In this document: positions 11,552 to 25,100 of the stretch, one piece after another
Numbering within the stretch: the stretch's first letter is position 1
Layout of the letters: every line of letters starts with the position of its first letter
NCBI GenBank assembly: GCA_013398295.1
Contig: VZSF01008218.1
Location: forward strand, 46,358 to 110,357
Length of the DNA: 64,000 nt
Reading direction: 5' to 3'
DNA from: Chionis minor
Lineage: Eukaryota; Chordata; Aves; Charadriiformes; Chionididae
Made by a program: the position numbers and the translations under genes
Notes under the pieces: model-generated
The model's database searches: none
What the model saw: only the letters and a program-made list of their open reading frames with translations
Told to the model about the DNA's origin: nothing

Positions 11552-12330
11552 TGAGTTTGACAGCTACACTCTGATTTACTTATTCCCCGACATCAGCCTG
11601 TCGTACTGGGAAAATGAAGATCTGCGGTAGGCAAGACTTAAGGCTAAGCATTTAGGTGCCACGTTGGGAAAGAAGTTTAGAAGTGATGGTAGCACAGCCT
11701 TCCCTTTCTCCTGCATCACGGTGTGTCCTTAGCTTCCGCACGTGCTTCCCGCTGTTGCCAAGAAGCTCCCGGGTGAATCCAGTCAGAGCTTTTGCTCAGG
11801 GGTGCAGGTACACGCTCCCCTGCGGGCCGTTTTCTGCCTTGTCCCTAAAACTAGGTGGGATTGCTCTACTTTCCAAATCCTCCCCGTCTTTCTCTTTTAT
11901 CCTCCTCATTGTTCCTACTTCATATCTAATACCACTGCAGCTGTGATGACTCCAGTTTCTAGCGTCTTTGGGAGTTCAGGCCTTAAGCAGAGGTGTAGAT
12001 GATTTAAACACCTCTTAGTAAAACGGTACCGTTCTATATTGGATGCTTTGCGACTACGAGTTCTTTGTTCATGGCTTTACTACGGCCTTGTTTGTCACAC
12101 CACCTGGACAACCTTCCAGGCCCAGTTGAGGCTTGCCAACACGCTCCTATTAAATCTGATGCAAAACATCAGTTAAGCATATAATCTTGTCAAGTACTTG
12201 ATGTCTAGACAGACAGTTTCTAATGCGCACGGATAAGAGGTGTGGCGGCAGGTTGCTTTGCCTGGGCGTGCTTCCGCGAGACGGTTCCTTCTTCCCCCTG
12301 TGTTTGCTGAACTTTCTGTTTTGCAATGAT
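11440..12330. other. GC- and CpG-richer block, function unknown
   Basis: CG dinucleotides are visibly denser here than in the flanks (for example around 11459-11475, 11735-11830 and 12240-12290), and T-runs are absent. Overlapping frames of 96 and 86 codons (11656-11946 and 11742-12002) lack recognisable motifs. It could be a conserved noncoding element, a gene-proximal region or an unclassified old repeat. I cannot choose between these. Confidence 0.4.
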
Positions 12331-14903
12331 CATAAAGTAAGTGTTAGCAAGAAGCAGTATCCAAACCGGCCTTATCTACCGTAGCATTTTAGCAGAATGT
12401 TTCTTTTCAAGGGGATGGACGAAGCATTAGGGGTTCTATGTTTTCTAACACCTTTGCAGCTAAAACCTGTCCAACTTGGGTGGGACTGACATGTGAAGGT
12501 AGAGTTTTGAACTGAATACTGGTGTTCCTTTCCAGTGGAAGAGCGGTTAAGAATTCTTCATTTTAACCCGTCGAAAATCTACCACGTGGTAAAGTAGTTT
12601 TAGGCAATTGAGGACGTACTTTTAAAACAGCAATTAAGTTTTACTTAAAATTCTTTAGGAGCGGCCTATTCTGTTTAGATCTTATGTAATCTGAGACGGG
12701 GATCTCCTCACTTGTCTTTTATTCATGTAGTATCAGAAATAATCATATTTGCATTATGGGTTCTAGGTGCCTGATTTTGGTAGGTGCAGATAATAGATTT
12801 CCCAAGAGTGGGTTATTCCCTTTGTAGGTTGCATGGCAAACAGACGTACGAGATTGAAGAAAGGAAGGGACTATTCTATTCTGCTACATGATCAAAATGT
12901 GAACTCATGAAGTATTTCAAGCGTGGAAGGCTTGTGCTCTTCCATTTAAACGGAGTGCTGTTGTCTGCTAGATTTTAAAAATAATGAATAGGACTTTGAT
13001 GCTTTTTTGGGGTTAAGAAGTCAGCACGGGATAGTGACTGGTTTATGATGGGAGGTGGAGGCATCTTGCTGCTAGGTTGAATTCATGGGCTGAGGAATAA
13101 GTAGAGAAGAACTTAAAATTCTAGGGCTGAGTGCCTGTACTTAGAGTGAAGACAGGGTTTGACTTTGTAACATATGAATATTAGCAAGCCATCAAATGTC
13201 GGGTCCTGGACTGTCATCTAGAAAATAAACTGGAAACTGTGAAGTGCATTTTTGCTACCATGTCACTTAATTGAGATAACGCATGCTGCATAGTAGCTGA
13301 GAGCTACTTCTCCCTCGGCCTTCCTTCTCCTCCTCCAACATCTATTTATTGTGTATCTTAAAATATATCTATCTGTGCTTGTGGAAGAATACTGGACAGC
13401 TATGGAAGCTGTGAAAGTGTCGGCCTTGTTCTTCTGTTGTCTACAAAACAGATGAAATAGAGGTCGCAGGGAAAAACAACAAAATAAACTAGGGATCCTA
13501 AAAGAAATTTAGGTAGGATAGTATGCTAAAATTCACGTGGAACAATCTGTAAAATGAGTAAGACATCTTTAGCCCAGAAGTTGTTTTTGACCTTGAAACC
13601 TTTTGACCTTCCCCACATAACTGGTGCCAGTTCTTTACACGACCAAATAGCCACACTTGGCAGAGAAATCCATTAATTCTTCATTGGTTTCAACAGTGGT
13701 CCTGAGAAAAGTATTGAACACTGAGGTGAATGCGTAGGGCTGAGGATGGCTGCCTTATGATGTCTCTTCCGTTTGGACATCACTTGTGTTTTCTGCAACA
13801 TGAACGATGAACATTTTTTATTAGGTTCAGGCCGTGTAACTAGCAGTTCGCTGGTCACTTACTCTTTTAATTTCATCTACACAAGATGAACCTTTCTGAG
13901 CTATTTTGGTTTATATTGTATTTGTCCTGTTTGCTGTGACTGTAATGTTTCTGTCATTTTCAGAAGAATTCAGTATTTTTTTTTAATGGCTGAAGCACTC
14001 ATTAGAAATGGAGGGTAAGGCGATGTTAAGTTTAAAATTAATGGAATTGTTTATTGCAGTTCTACCTTTGTGTTACCTGAAGCAGAGAATATTTTTTTTA
14101 ATTTTGTTTTCGTTTTGAGTCCTTTCATCCGCAGGGAACGGGGATTAGCCTTTGGCTAAAATAGCGCTTTCAGGCCCTTTCAGCATTCAGTAACTGTTTA
14201 CTTATCCAAGTATAAATGGATAAAAACACAGTTAAAGCTCCCAGCTGCAAGGTCACCTACCTTTTTAAAATTCAACCTCATGAGCTCCATTCAGTTCAGG
14301 GCTTGCTGGTATGAGCCATTAACTGCCTGTTGCATGTAACCTTCCCTTGTCTTACACAGAGCTGCACACGAACCCCTGGTACTGTACAACAGACCCTCCG
14401 TTCATACCGTGCGAGAAACAAAAGCAGTTTAACTTGTGATCAGTGAGATCATATGATCCATTTACAGGGTGCAAGCTCAGTCAAGTAGAACTAGTAAATC
14501 ATTAAAAATTCACTCAGCGCTATTCCTGCTGAGTCGAACATCACAATAATATAATTTTCTCGAAGTTGCTAGCGCAACACTGTTAGCAACTTGGTATAAC
14601 AACAAGCTTTTCAAATCCTACGTTAATTTAAAAATTATAAAATCCATTGCAAATCAGAGTATATTAGTTAAAAGCTATAACGCATGCCAAAAAGTAATCT
14701 TTTGGACTAAAATTGTCTCTGCATAAACTAAGACACTGGGACGTGCGCTCTATAAAATGACACTAGCTCCTATGACTCTTGCGTCAGACCTACTTCATGA
14801 GAATGCTTAAAGTCACCTCCGTTCAAAATATCATGTAACACTATGGATAAAAGCTGACCTGAAAAAATAAAGCTACGTAGAGGTCTCCAGCACTCACCAA
14901 GTG
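12331..14903. other. unique DNA, no gene recognised
   Basis: Only short open frames and T-rich tracts were seen. No LINE, LTR or structured RNA motif was recognised. Confidence 0.55.
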
Positions 14904-14947
14904 GTTTGTGTCCCCCCCCTCCCCTTTTTTTTTTTTTTTTTNTTTTT
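14904..14947. repeat. C8/C4 and T-run with single-N gap
   Basis: Runs of C are followed by about 17 T residues, an N at 14942 and five more T residues. This is a homopolymer-linked assembly uncertainty. The minus-strand open frame crossing it is not a gene. Confidence 0.85.
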
Positions 14948-15361
14948 GCAATGCGTTTCATGCAACATCTGGAATCAACATTTTTCCTTGGTTTTATTAG
15001 CTTGGTTAATTTTTCTTTAAGTATGGTTATTTCAGAAAGCAGCTGCTGTGCATGAAAAAATAACTCATTTCAATTGGTCTCGTAATGATTTTAGTTATTC
15101 GGAGAAATGTATTTTGGAGCTGTATTAACTAGTGATAAATGGACCTTGCTGGTTTAATTCCTTTTAGATGAGTGTCCAACATTCAGAAGCATACCCAATG
15201 CTCCTTGTTCTGTGAAGCTGGAAAAGTCTTCCTTTAAGACTCATTCACTGAAAAAGTGAAAAAAAGTTTTTAAAACAAACAAGCAACTTCTTTCTCTGGA
15301 GGTGGAAATGGAGAGAAAGGAAGTGGATAATGTAATGCTATAGTATTAAATGTAGAAGGAG

Positions 15362-15528
15362 AATCATAGAATAGAATCATTGAATGTCAGGGGTCGGAAG
15401 GGATCTCTGGAGATGGTCTGGTCCGACCCCCCTGCCAGAGCAGGTCCACCTACAGCAGGTTGCACAGGATGGGGTCCAGGTGGGTTTGAAGTGTCTCCGT
15501 AGTTGGAGACTCCACCACCTCTCTGGTG
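15362..15528 (-). mobile_element. CR1 LINE, 3'-end fragment
   Basis: Read on the minus strand this is the 3' terminus of an avian CR1. The plus strand starts with AATCATAGAATAGAATCATT, the reverse of the CR1 terminal octamer repeats. It continues GGTCGGAAGGGATCTCTGG, then the purine/pyrimidine blocks and CTCCACCACCTCTCTGG of the family. It is truncated at its 5' side (right end) near 15528 and contains no intact coding sequence. Confidence 0.9.
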
Positions 15529-18031
15529 GTCACCTTTGTAAAGCTAATGCCATGTAGGAAATGTAACTTCTGAGAAATACATGAATTGTGTTTAAACAAT
15601 GGCAAGGACTATATCTCAAAAGGCTGCTGTGCCTTAAGAAGCCACCGTCAATGCAGAATTGCGGACAATGACATATCTATATTCGATTGGTTAGCTAAAT
15701 TTTAAACACAGTATCTCTATTGATCACACAGAAACAGTAGTTTAGGAAAAAGGTAACTTCATTCTTCTGAGTACAGTGCAATAATTTCAACTGCTGGTGA
15801 AAAGAAAGAGGGACATAGGAGAACAGGAACGGAAGAAGGACATCTTGTTCCTTTAGTCCATTTTCTCTTTGGTCAGTGCAAGCTGTGGGCTTCAGTTTGG
15901 ATAACAACAATGACTTTCATTGAGTTTTGTAATATAATTAAGCAAATATGATATACACTATTTTGCTTAAGAAGCTAGAATAGTACAAATTTGATATGGC
16001 ATATGTTCAGTGATTAAGTACCAGTGAACAGGTTTTATGTTGATGAAGTAGACATGCTTTCATGGAGATCAGTTCTTTGCCCGGTGCTGTGTAACCTTTT
16101 TATTAGTGAGATAAAACTCACTAAAATTTAGTACGCACATCTGATAGTCCTTTAAAGGTGTCAAGTATGAGGGGAAATTTTAATATTATCGTTGTATTTG
16201 TTAGTGGCACAACTACCCCTGCAACACCATGTTCAGATGTGGTGAAGGCTGTGGTTCTAGAAAGTTGCTGGCAGACTGAAGAAAGAACTGAAGGGAATAA
16301 GGCAAGTGATTTCTTAGAAGAGTGGACAACATAAGTTATGGTGAAAAAATCCAGGAAATTTTTTCTATCTTGGGTAACCAAGGGGGCATGAAGAGAAGAG
16401 TTGATCACAGTACGTCAACAGCATCACCTCAAGTGAACGGCAGCATGAGCAGGAAGATTCACAGCTTCCACCTAATGGGCAGTGGATACGAAAAGAACCA
16501 ACTGTTGTAACTGAAGGTTATGTACCCAGGGTAGAAAAGAGAAGAATTTTAATGGCAGTGCTAGTTTGTTGGAACAGGTTTCCTAGAATTGCGACAGGCT
16601 TTACATAGATGGCAGCTCTTTAGCCGAGGCTGGAGGTACTTAGTACGTGTCAGCTGTGCAAGTAACCATGGTAACAGCTGAAACCAAGAAAAGTTCAACA
16701 GTCCTTTAAGTTACTCCATCTGTCTTACAAAAACCCCACCCCTCATCCCTGAATAGCAGGATGTCCTGAAGCGATGCAGATTTGGGGGGAATAGTTTCTA
16801 GAGCTGAGGGATAGATTCTGTCAAGTGCTTGCTGCGTTTTATGGGTAGGGACCACTAGTTAGAGCATGGCTTCAGCAGGAGCACAGAAAGGCTCTCAAAG
16901 AGGCAGAACTCAATGCGTTTTAGGACGCATTAAATCCATCACCTCGAGAAACAAAAAGTTCTTACTGGTATTTCATGGCTAGATCGAACTCCAAAAATCC
17001 ACATGCAGAGCTTGGAAGAGGACTTTTGAGATAAAAAACCGTCTTCTGCTGTTTTTTCTCTCCTCTCATGCATGGACATGACTTATTAGTAAGTTCAAGA
17101 AAAGAATTATAAAAATTGATTAGGTTACTTATGTTACGAGGTTCACCTCCCTCTTGTTATGCCTCTCATATATATAAAAGTGGACAAGAAGTCACAGACA
17201 TCTCTGACCTACTTTATGTAGGACATTTCTTTATTTCAGACAGTTAAGAAATCCTAAAGCAACTGTACTGCAAAAGTGGTTTTTGTGTACTCCAGTTTTG
17301 TCTTTGTGTTTTTAACAAATGTATATAACTATATTTTCTATAGCTATTCTTGATTTCCTTGCTCTGTTATAGTGTCTAGCATCTCCCATTGTTTTTAGTG
17401 TGTTTTGATTCACTAAACTAGGTAAATATACTGATGTGTTACTGTCTTATGGCACTGCGGTTTAATGCTTTTGTATCTGAGTTCTTTATCTTTCCTGCTT
17501 TAATTTGTGAATATCCTAAAATTACTTCCTGTTCCTGTGGCTAATCATTCTCATCAGAGTTTGTTTTCTGAGCAGGTGCTTTATAAATTAATAATATATT
17601 GGTTAACCTTGTGATTTATATCCCCCAAGTTCCTGTATTTGTATTGTATTGTGTCATGTAAGTAATGAGGCCTAAATGCTCTTTCCATTACAGCTCAGCT
17701 TTAACGTTGGCTGTGACATTGCCTTCTTTTGGCTGTCCACTCTGGAAATAAATCTGACTACAGACGCACATTTATAATCATCAGCTTTCAAGGTGGTTTT
17801 ACATATTGACAGGTGGTAGCTGAAAAGCCAAAAGGAAGAGGCAAAGTATGTCTTGCATACACGCCGGGTCTTCTGTCTGGGAAAGAAAAAGCCATTGAAG
17901 AGGGAAATCTCACTTTATAAACACATGAACAGTTCACCCTGCCAACTGTGAGGACGTGACAGGGACTCCAGTTCTTCTAATTGGGATCCAGATGTGAATC
18001 TCTTCAGAAGATATTTTTTCTGCCTCTTGCT
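15529..18031. other. unique DNA, no gene recognised
   Basis: Opposed short frames around 16121-16510 have no motif and no good splice context. Nothing else recognised. Confidence 0.55.
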
Positions 18032-18056
18032 CCCTCCCCCCACCCCCCCCACCCCG
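18032..18056 (-). repeat. C-rich tract, G-quadruplex potential on minus strand
   Basis: Four C-runs (three to eight long) are separated by single T or A bases. This gives four G-runs with one-base loops on the minus strand, a stronger quadruplex pattern than the one at 8823. A second pyrimidine-rich C tract lies at about 18148-18170. Confidence 0.55.
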
Positions 18057-18427
18057 TGTAAAGTTTATCTTCAGTCAGGTCATCAACTCTGTAAAGGAAG
18101 ACAGAAGTAGGAACAGAGACTAAACCAGAAATCTGTTCTGTGTTCTGCCTTTCCTCCCTCCTTCCCCCCGGACAGTGGTGGTGTTCATGAGTATTTCTAA
18201 CTGGAACAACACTAGCTTCATCTTTGCCTCCTTTCCGTTTCCTGTGAGCATGCTCGATTAAATATTTTTCATTTCTCTGGAAAAAGTCCCTTTAAAGGTT
18301 GACATTGTAGACCAGCGCTCCTGTTCCTATTTTATTGCTTGATGGCTTTGATGCATTGGACTCACTCTTGTATTATCATCATGATACAGCACAAAACTAT
18401 GTGGTGGTAGGTCTTTTTTTCACAGAC

Positions 18428-18980
18428 CAGCGGTTGACACGCTGAAGGGAAGGGATGCCATCCAGAGGGATCTGGACAGGCCTGAGAGGTGGGCCTGTGC
18501 AAATTTCATGAAGTTCAACAAGGCCAAGTGCAAGGTCCTGCACCTGGGTCAGGGCAATCCCAAGCACAAATACAGGCTGGGCAAAGAACCCATTGAAAGC
18601 AGCCTGAGGAGAAGCCCAGAAGAGAGAAGGCTCTGAGGACACGTTATAGTGGCCTTCCAGTACCTAAAGGGGGCCTACAGGAAAGATGGGGAGGGAGTCT
18701 ATGAGGGAGTGTAGCAATAGGACGAGGGTGCTGGTTTTAAACTGAAAGAGAGTAGATTTAGATTAGATATTAGGAAGAAATTCTTTTCTGTGAAGGTGGT
18801 GAGGCACTGGAACAGCTTGCCCTGAGAAGCTGTGGATGCCCCATCCCTGGGGGTGTTCAAGGCCAGGGTGGATGGGGTTCTGAGTAACCTGGTCTAGTGG
18901 AAGTTGCCCATGGCAGGGCATTTGGAACCAGATGATCTTCAAGGTCCCTTCCAACCCAAACCATTTTATGATTCTATGAT
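18428..18980 (+). mobile_element. CR1 LINE, 3' part with internal deletion
   Basis: The segment matches the 3' portion of CR1 ORF2 and its short 3' end: GGGATGCCATCCAGAGGGAT, then ATGAAGTTCAACAAGGCCAAG, later AAACTGAAAGAG, and the terminal CATTTTATGATTCTATGA. Near 18614-18620 the text jumps from the AGGAGAAG block to a GAGAGAAGGCTC block. Compared with the copy at 56297, about 300 bases are missing, and GAGAAG-like microhomology sits at the join. The reading frame is disrupted, so this is a dead, 5'-truncated copy. Confidence 0.93.
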
Positions 18981-21900
18981 CTGTTATTGGTTTTTTCAGT
19001 TTGCTCATGACTAAAATACTTAAAAAACCCATTGGACATTTAACAAATACAGCAAATTGCATATACAAGCTACCTCAGCAAAATTATCCCTAGAAACAGT
19101 AGGATGGATGTCACGTTTGAGTCACTCATGTGGCGTTTTCTAGCTGGAGTTATGTTTTACTTTGGCTGGTTTGTTGGTTGGGTGGGTTTTGTGGCTTTGT
19201 GAGCGTGTGTGTTTTTAACATCATTTTGTACTCTGTGGTATGTTGTGAAGGAAATGATGCTTCCATAGGTTAGCCCCGACAATGAGCAGTACGCACGCTA
19301 GCTTTAAAATTCAGCCTTCCATTAGACTACCTTTTCCACTGGCAGCTTTCCTTACATTCTGAAATCCTTCAAAAGACACTGTAGAACATGAAGCTATCAC
19401 ATAACGTTGATTTTATGTTTTCCCCGTCTTGAGCTACTTAGTGCAAATAAAACTTTGTGCCAGTCAGCCCAGATGTGTTGCAGCACTGTTAAAGCCCAGC
19501 CTGTTAATTACAAATGTTTTGCAGTGTTTCTGTGATGCGCAGATTTCTTGGAAATAGGTTTCCTTCGGCAGTGTGTGGTTTTACAGTACAGTCAACAGAA
19601 TGTTGCAGAATAGCAATTATGGGAATAAGGAGAATGCACAAGCTATCGGAGTGAATGCTTTAATGCTGATAGGTTTTTTCTGATAAAAGCAACACAGATA
19701 AGAAGATATTCAAGTTATTGTAGCAATTAGTTTTTCTAAGATGTCTGTCTATATGAAATGTTTCATGACAGGGAAAAAACCTCCAACTCTGTAGTAGAAT
19801 AAAAAGTTTATTACATTTCTAGACTACATTATCCTTGTCAGCTAGATTAAAGCATTCTCCTAGTTTCTGTCCTATATTACCATAACAAGTGAGGAAATAA
19901 TGTAGTGTTGTTACACAGAGCAGCTTATAAATTTTGACATAAGTGTGAGAGAAATCACTTGAAATGTGAAGCAACCAAGAGGAATAATTAGGAACAGCAG
20001 AATGATCTCAGTAATATGACAACAGTTTCTAAAGCACCCCACAGGATTGAAATCATCAGGTTTGCTTGACCTATATCTTTAATAATACAGCTCATTGCCC
20101 TTGTATTGAAGCTAGAGGGTAGGACAGAGTATGAGCTTTATCATGTTTTAGGAGAAATTGCAAAAAGTTTATTTATTAACACAGCACAAAATGGCCCATT
20201 TCTATGATTACCAAACAGGAAAGCAAGTTGGGCCACAGTTCACCACACAGAACACTTTCTAGTCAGGCTTGGCTGGCAAAAAATATTATGTAACACTCAA
20301 ATAAGACAAATGGCTGCATTGGCAGTGGAAATAACCTTCTGTTTAATTAGAAAATAAGAGCTATATGGGACAATAAAAATGGTTACTGCTACCCTCAGTC
20401 ACTGCTTAATAAATATGATAGTGCTGAAGATAATGCTAAGTGTTATTTATTTGTGCAATATCACGGGCTCAGTAATTGTTCATGTTCTTGATAGTTGCCC
20501 TGCATGTCGAATGAATCCCTTTCACATTTTCTTTGTTTAGTTCTTAAAAAGGGAAGAGGTTTTTTTTTTTAAACTTTTAAAACTGCTTTTAAAAGCCAAA
20601 GATGTGTGATCGAAGTTCATTCACTTACTCGGCGGTGCTGTAATCAAACTACTGGTTTTCTTAGCTTACCTTTGAGATAATTAAGCTTTGAAACTAATTG
20701 TTTTGTACTTTTCAGGCTGGATTGTCTGTCTGCCTTGGGTATATTTCTGCGTATGTGAGAGGAGACCACAATTCAAATTTTTAGAACCCGTCCATTTCAT
20801 CACGGCTGTGCTTATAATTAGCGTAGTTCTAAGGTCTGATGTTAGCATGGTGTTACCTTCCTTTGGTTTCATTTTGAGTTTTAAGCACTAAACATGTACA
20901 AATCAAGTCCTGTGGGGCATGGTGTGGAAGAGCGATGTTTTCAGTGAAGGCTTCTCTCTGAAGGGAATAGTTTTTACTAGTAAATTGAGCATCAAATTGT
21001 GTTATGTGCATGTGTATCAAAAGTTTCCTTTCTCTGTAGAGCTTGTTTATTAGATATGGACATTGTTGCTGGTTTCGCGTGTTTAGGAACGTACACGTAT
21101 TTATCGAATGCTTGACAGAGAGGCATGGGATGTATTTCGCAATATGCTTTTAACAGGCTTGGTATCCCAGCCCTATTGCTTTTGGTCACAGTCTTTCTAT
21201 TTTGAATCTTACAGTAAGTACAGGGATTTGAAAAAGGGTATCAAAGACTTTCCTTGGTTTTATCCAAGGGGAAAATGCAGAAGGTGTTTCATCACGAAGT
21301 TTTAACCCCTCCTTCCTCCACCGCTTCCCCCCAACCCCGCAAATGTAGACTGTACGTCAAGAGGCACAACAAAACAAAACAAACCCCCTTTTCTTCACAC
21401 AATTCACTTTAAGCTTCAAAATCCTCCAAAATCCCCAATCTCCCTTTGCAGTCTGGTTCCCACTCTCCAGCTTTCCTCATCTCCCTCTGAAAGAAAAAAG
21501 CTCTTCTTTAAGGGACTGATAGGTTGTAGAGCGATGCTTAGCAACAACATTCCTGTGCCTTAAGTAGCTGCAAGCCCCTAGCTGAACCCTTTGATGTGAC
21601 TGTCAGGGCAGATTTATTTTGTTTTAGCACATTGTCTACTTGTCCAGATGTATCAGGAGATAAAAAGGAGTCATGTTTACACTCTTTTGGGGAGGGGGAG
21701 GAAGGGAGGAGATGTAATTAAATCGCATTTTTGATGAATCTCTGAGAGATCGAGATGAAGAACCGAGGAATTTGCTTGAATATGGAGGGGAAACCCACTT
21801 GCCTGCCCTAACACCTGACGTTGGAGGAAAATGAAGCGTAAAGCCGTTGCACAATGTGTTGATTTGGTTTTGCTGAAGCCTTTGACTTTGTGTTTTCTCG

Positions 21901-22099
21901 TGTGCTGGTCGTTCCTGAGAGTCCAGAAAGGCCTAGTAGAAAGTGGTGGTTGTGCACCATAGGCTCTTTCCTGTGTGTCTTTTTGAATAGATTTATTTGT
22001 CCGAGTTGAAAATAACCATGTTTTTCTTCAGAATGTTAATGTTACAGATCACATATCCCAGAACTTCTGTCTGTGGTAAGTGGCTGTCAATCAAATACT
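18981..22099. other. unique DNA, no gene recognised
   Basis: Several AG-ended pyrimidine tracts (for example before 20716 and before 21156) and a GTAAGT at about 21212 could frame small pseudo-exons, but none gives a distinctive peptide. No repeat family was recognised. Confidence 0.5.
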
Positions 22100-22134
22100 G
22101 GGGGGGGGGGGGGGGGGGAATTAAAAAAAAAAAA
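22100..22134. repeat. G19 run followed by A12 run
   Basis: Nineteen G residues (22100-22118), then AATT, then twelve A residues. Such a long G-run is unstable in replication and sequencing, so its true length is uncertain. It can also fold as a quadruplex. Confidence 0.85.
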
Positions 22135-25100
22135 TTGAGGCTCAGTGATCTTGGATAAACAAATGTGCAGTGTAAGGCAGGCCTTGCTGAATTCTCCCAG
22201 AGAACAAATACCACAGATAAATCCATTTTTGTTTATTTGCTTTTAACTTGCACATTTAGCAACACCATTCTGAGCTCTATTAATAACCTGCGGTGTGCAG
22301 TGACAAGTCTGATTCCAGCGTTCAGTATGCTGTGGGTATGCCAAGTGAATAAAATGCTAGTTTTAATCCGCTGTTACAAAAGTTACTCTATTTGCATTTT
22401 AAATAGGTTACACTACAGCACCCCCTTCTGCTGACTAAGTAGTGTGACAAGATGTTTTAGCTGCAATTCGGTTTTATTCCCACATGACAGAATGAAGATG
22501 CCTTGAAAGCATTTTTAGTCTTTCCATTTCTTAATTCTTGTGCCTGTTAAGCAACGAGATCAGTGCAACTCAACAATAATCATTAAAATACTGTTATCTT
22601 ATAATTTTTAGGATCTAGCTTTCATTTTTTCAGCATCGTCCATGCTTCTGAAAAGAAAATGAAGCAAAGTAAACCCTGTAACGTTGCAAACAGTTATGCT
22701 TGGTGGGTGAAACATATATACAGTTCTGCATTCCTCTGATTGTCATTGAAAGTGCTTGCAAGTGATGATGTTATGTTAGTGATTTAATAATTTATGGAAC
22801 AGTCTTGGAGGTTCCTGGCCAAAAAAAGCAATTTACCTTGCTGATTCTGTCTTCCCTTTTGAAGATGCTATGGACATCAGGTTGGCAAAACCAAGTGCAG
22901 AAGTTCTGAATCATCTATATTTCAAAATACAGGTCTAGGAAAAGTAAGAAGTTACTGTATTGCACGTAATGTGTATTTGAAATCTGTGTTTCTGTGTAGC
23001 TTGTGTACTGTTGCCGTGCCATACCATAGCATAAATCTCAGCAATTACTCCAGCAGTGCTGGCTTTTGTAGTCGTGATATAATTGGCTGAAAAACCTTGC
23101 AGGGAATGACTGAAGGAAACTTGGAATCTAATACACTGTCAGTGGACTTCACATAAATTACCTATGTTTTGCACCTTCTGATGAAGTTGTAATATCTAAA
23201 AACTCAGTATTGCTCTTTCACCCCTTCAGAGCTGTTGGTCGATGGCCAAAATGCCAGAAGGTGAAGAAAGTAAAGATGCTGGTAAAGAAATGCAAGATAA
23301 AATGTATACTTACTTTCCCAAACTCAGACCAGGAGTCAAGGCCAGCAGATTTTCCTTTATTGTTTGACACTTCTGGAGGTCTTTTGTCAATTTGTCGACA
23401 AAATGTCAATGTGCATTTTCATTAATACCAATCTAAGAGAAGAAAATGCATTCAAAAATCTATTTTAAGGATGAGTATGATTTAGCGAGTTCGACTTTAT
23501 TTTGTAGTGTGATTTTAAATGGATTTATTCTTATTTTCAAACCCAGCATTAAGTTTTACAGTGAATAGATTTCTTGCTGGATTATATTAATGCATATTCC
23601 TTTCTTTCACTGTTGTGTTGCTGGAATGTTTAAGTGCTCCTTTAGGGATGGATCCCGTTATTTACTATAATGAAAGGTACTGAGCCACAAGAGCAGTAAG
23701 GTTTAATTGATCAGAAATTAAAATATTAGAATCTGGTATATGATTCGGGAGAGGCGGTAATAGTGAACTTCCTTTCCTTCAACTCATTAAACTGAATCGA
23801 GTGAGCGAGCAGCAGAATCTCTCGCATCCTTCTGCTTTTTTTCTTTTTTTAAATATTTAAATTCTTAAATTTTTTTTAAAAACCTTTAAAAAAAGATACA
23901 ATGCCAATACCATGAAATAAGAAGTCACTTTTATTTCTACTGAGCTGGTAAAAATAGTGTTAAGATGATGCTAAAATTCTTGGCTTTTGAGCGATACAAG
24001 TTGAAAAAGAATGGTGTTGGAAGTCAAAAAACCTAACGGGTGGTTTTGTATGCTATATGTTACAGTAGAACAAATCAATTCAGGCTCCTTAGATGCAGTC
24101 ATTGCCTTGTGATTGTATTTGTGTAAAGTCTTGGAGCCTTTGATCAAAGAAAAGCATTTGTGACTAGGTCTAATCCAAGCTCTTTAAGGTGTTTAACTTG
24201 CGCGGGGGAGGAAGAGGTTGATAACAGCTGGGATTTAAATTTAGTTTTGCTGAACTTTTGTTTTGAAAGGATTTCTATTATACGCTGCTTCCTTTTCCAT
24301 ACAGAAGATGGATCATTGAGTAAACCTAAAAGGGAAAGAGGATATGGGAGGAAATGGGTGGGGACTTGGAATTAATCTTCTGAAGAAAAATGTTTGATCA
24401 GCGGGTAGGAGAGGATGAAAACCTCTGATGTTGACAGCAGGCAACTTTCTGACTAGGGTGTGATTGACAACTTTGATGCTCCAGTGGGGAGCGAGTGTCC
24501 AGCCGTGCTCAGGCATCCTCTGTCTGTGGGTGGTAGTGTTAATAATGTGGCAACTGGAAAGATTAATTGTGGACAAGCAGCAGGATTACGAGGAGGGCTT
24601 CGCAAGTCTAAAAGGAACAGTGGTAGGAAGGCCTCTGATCTGTCAGCCCAAAAGGAAATTAGTTAGGGCAGGCTGGAGCAGGCTTAAAAAAGGGAGGGGG
24701 AGGGGAAAGGGGGAAGATGGAGTAATGGGAGAAAGGAAGCATTTAGGATATTAAAGCAAAATGAAGAGGATATTGAAAAAGGTCATAAGGGGATGGGGCC
24801 GATGTTCTTGAAAGACCTTTAATACGCTACATCCTCTTACAGTACACGGGGAGTTCAGCTTCTTTTGCAGGGAACTGCAAAGTGACTTTTGTAGTGGTTA
24901 GAGCAACATGTAAAACCTCGTTTTCAAAATGAACCCGAGAATAAACTCAAATTCAGAATATTCAAAGGTGTCTAAATTCAAAATACGTAGGAGAGAGTTT
25001 ACTTAAGCTGTTTCGGCAAGTTACTAGCTGCTGCGTGTTTTACTTCCCACCCTTTTTGGTGGAAGTAGGGATTTTGCCAATAAATTCTGTGTTACCATTA

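Noticed and set aside
24313..24754. Overlapping frames of 87-96 codons on both strands as a gene
   Set aside because: Mutually overlapping frames on both strands with a purine-rich composition. No motif or splice support.
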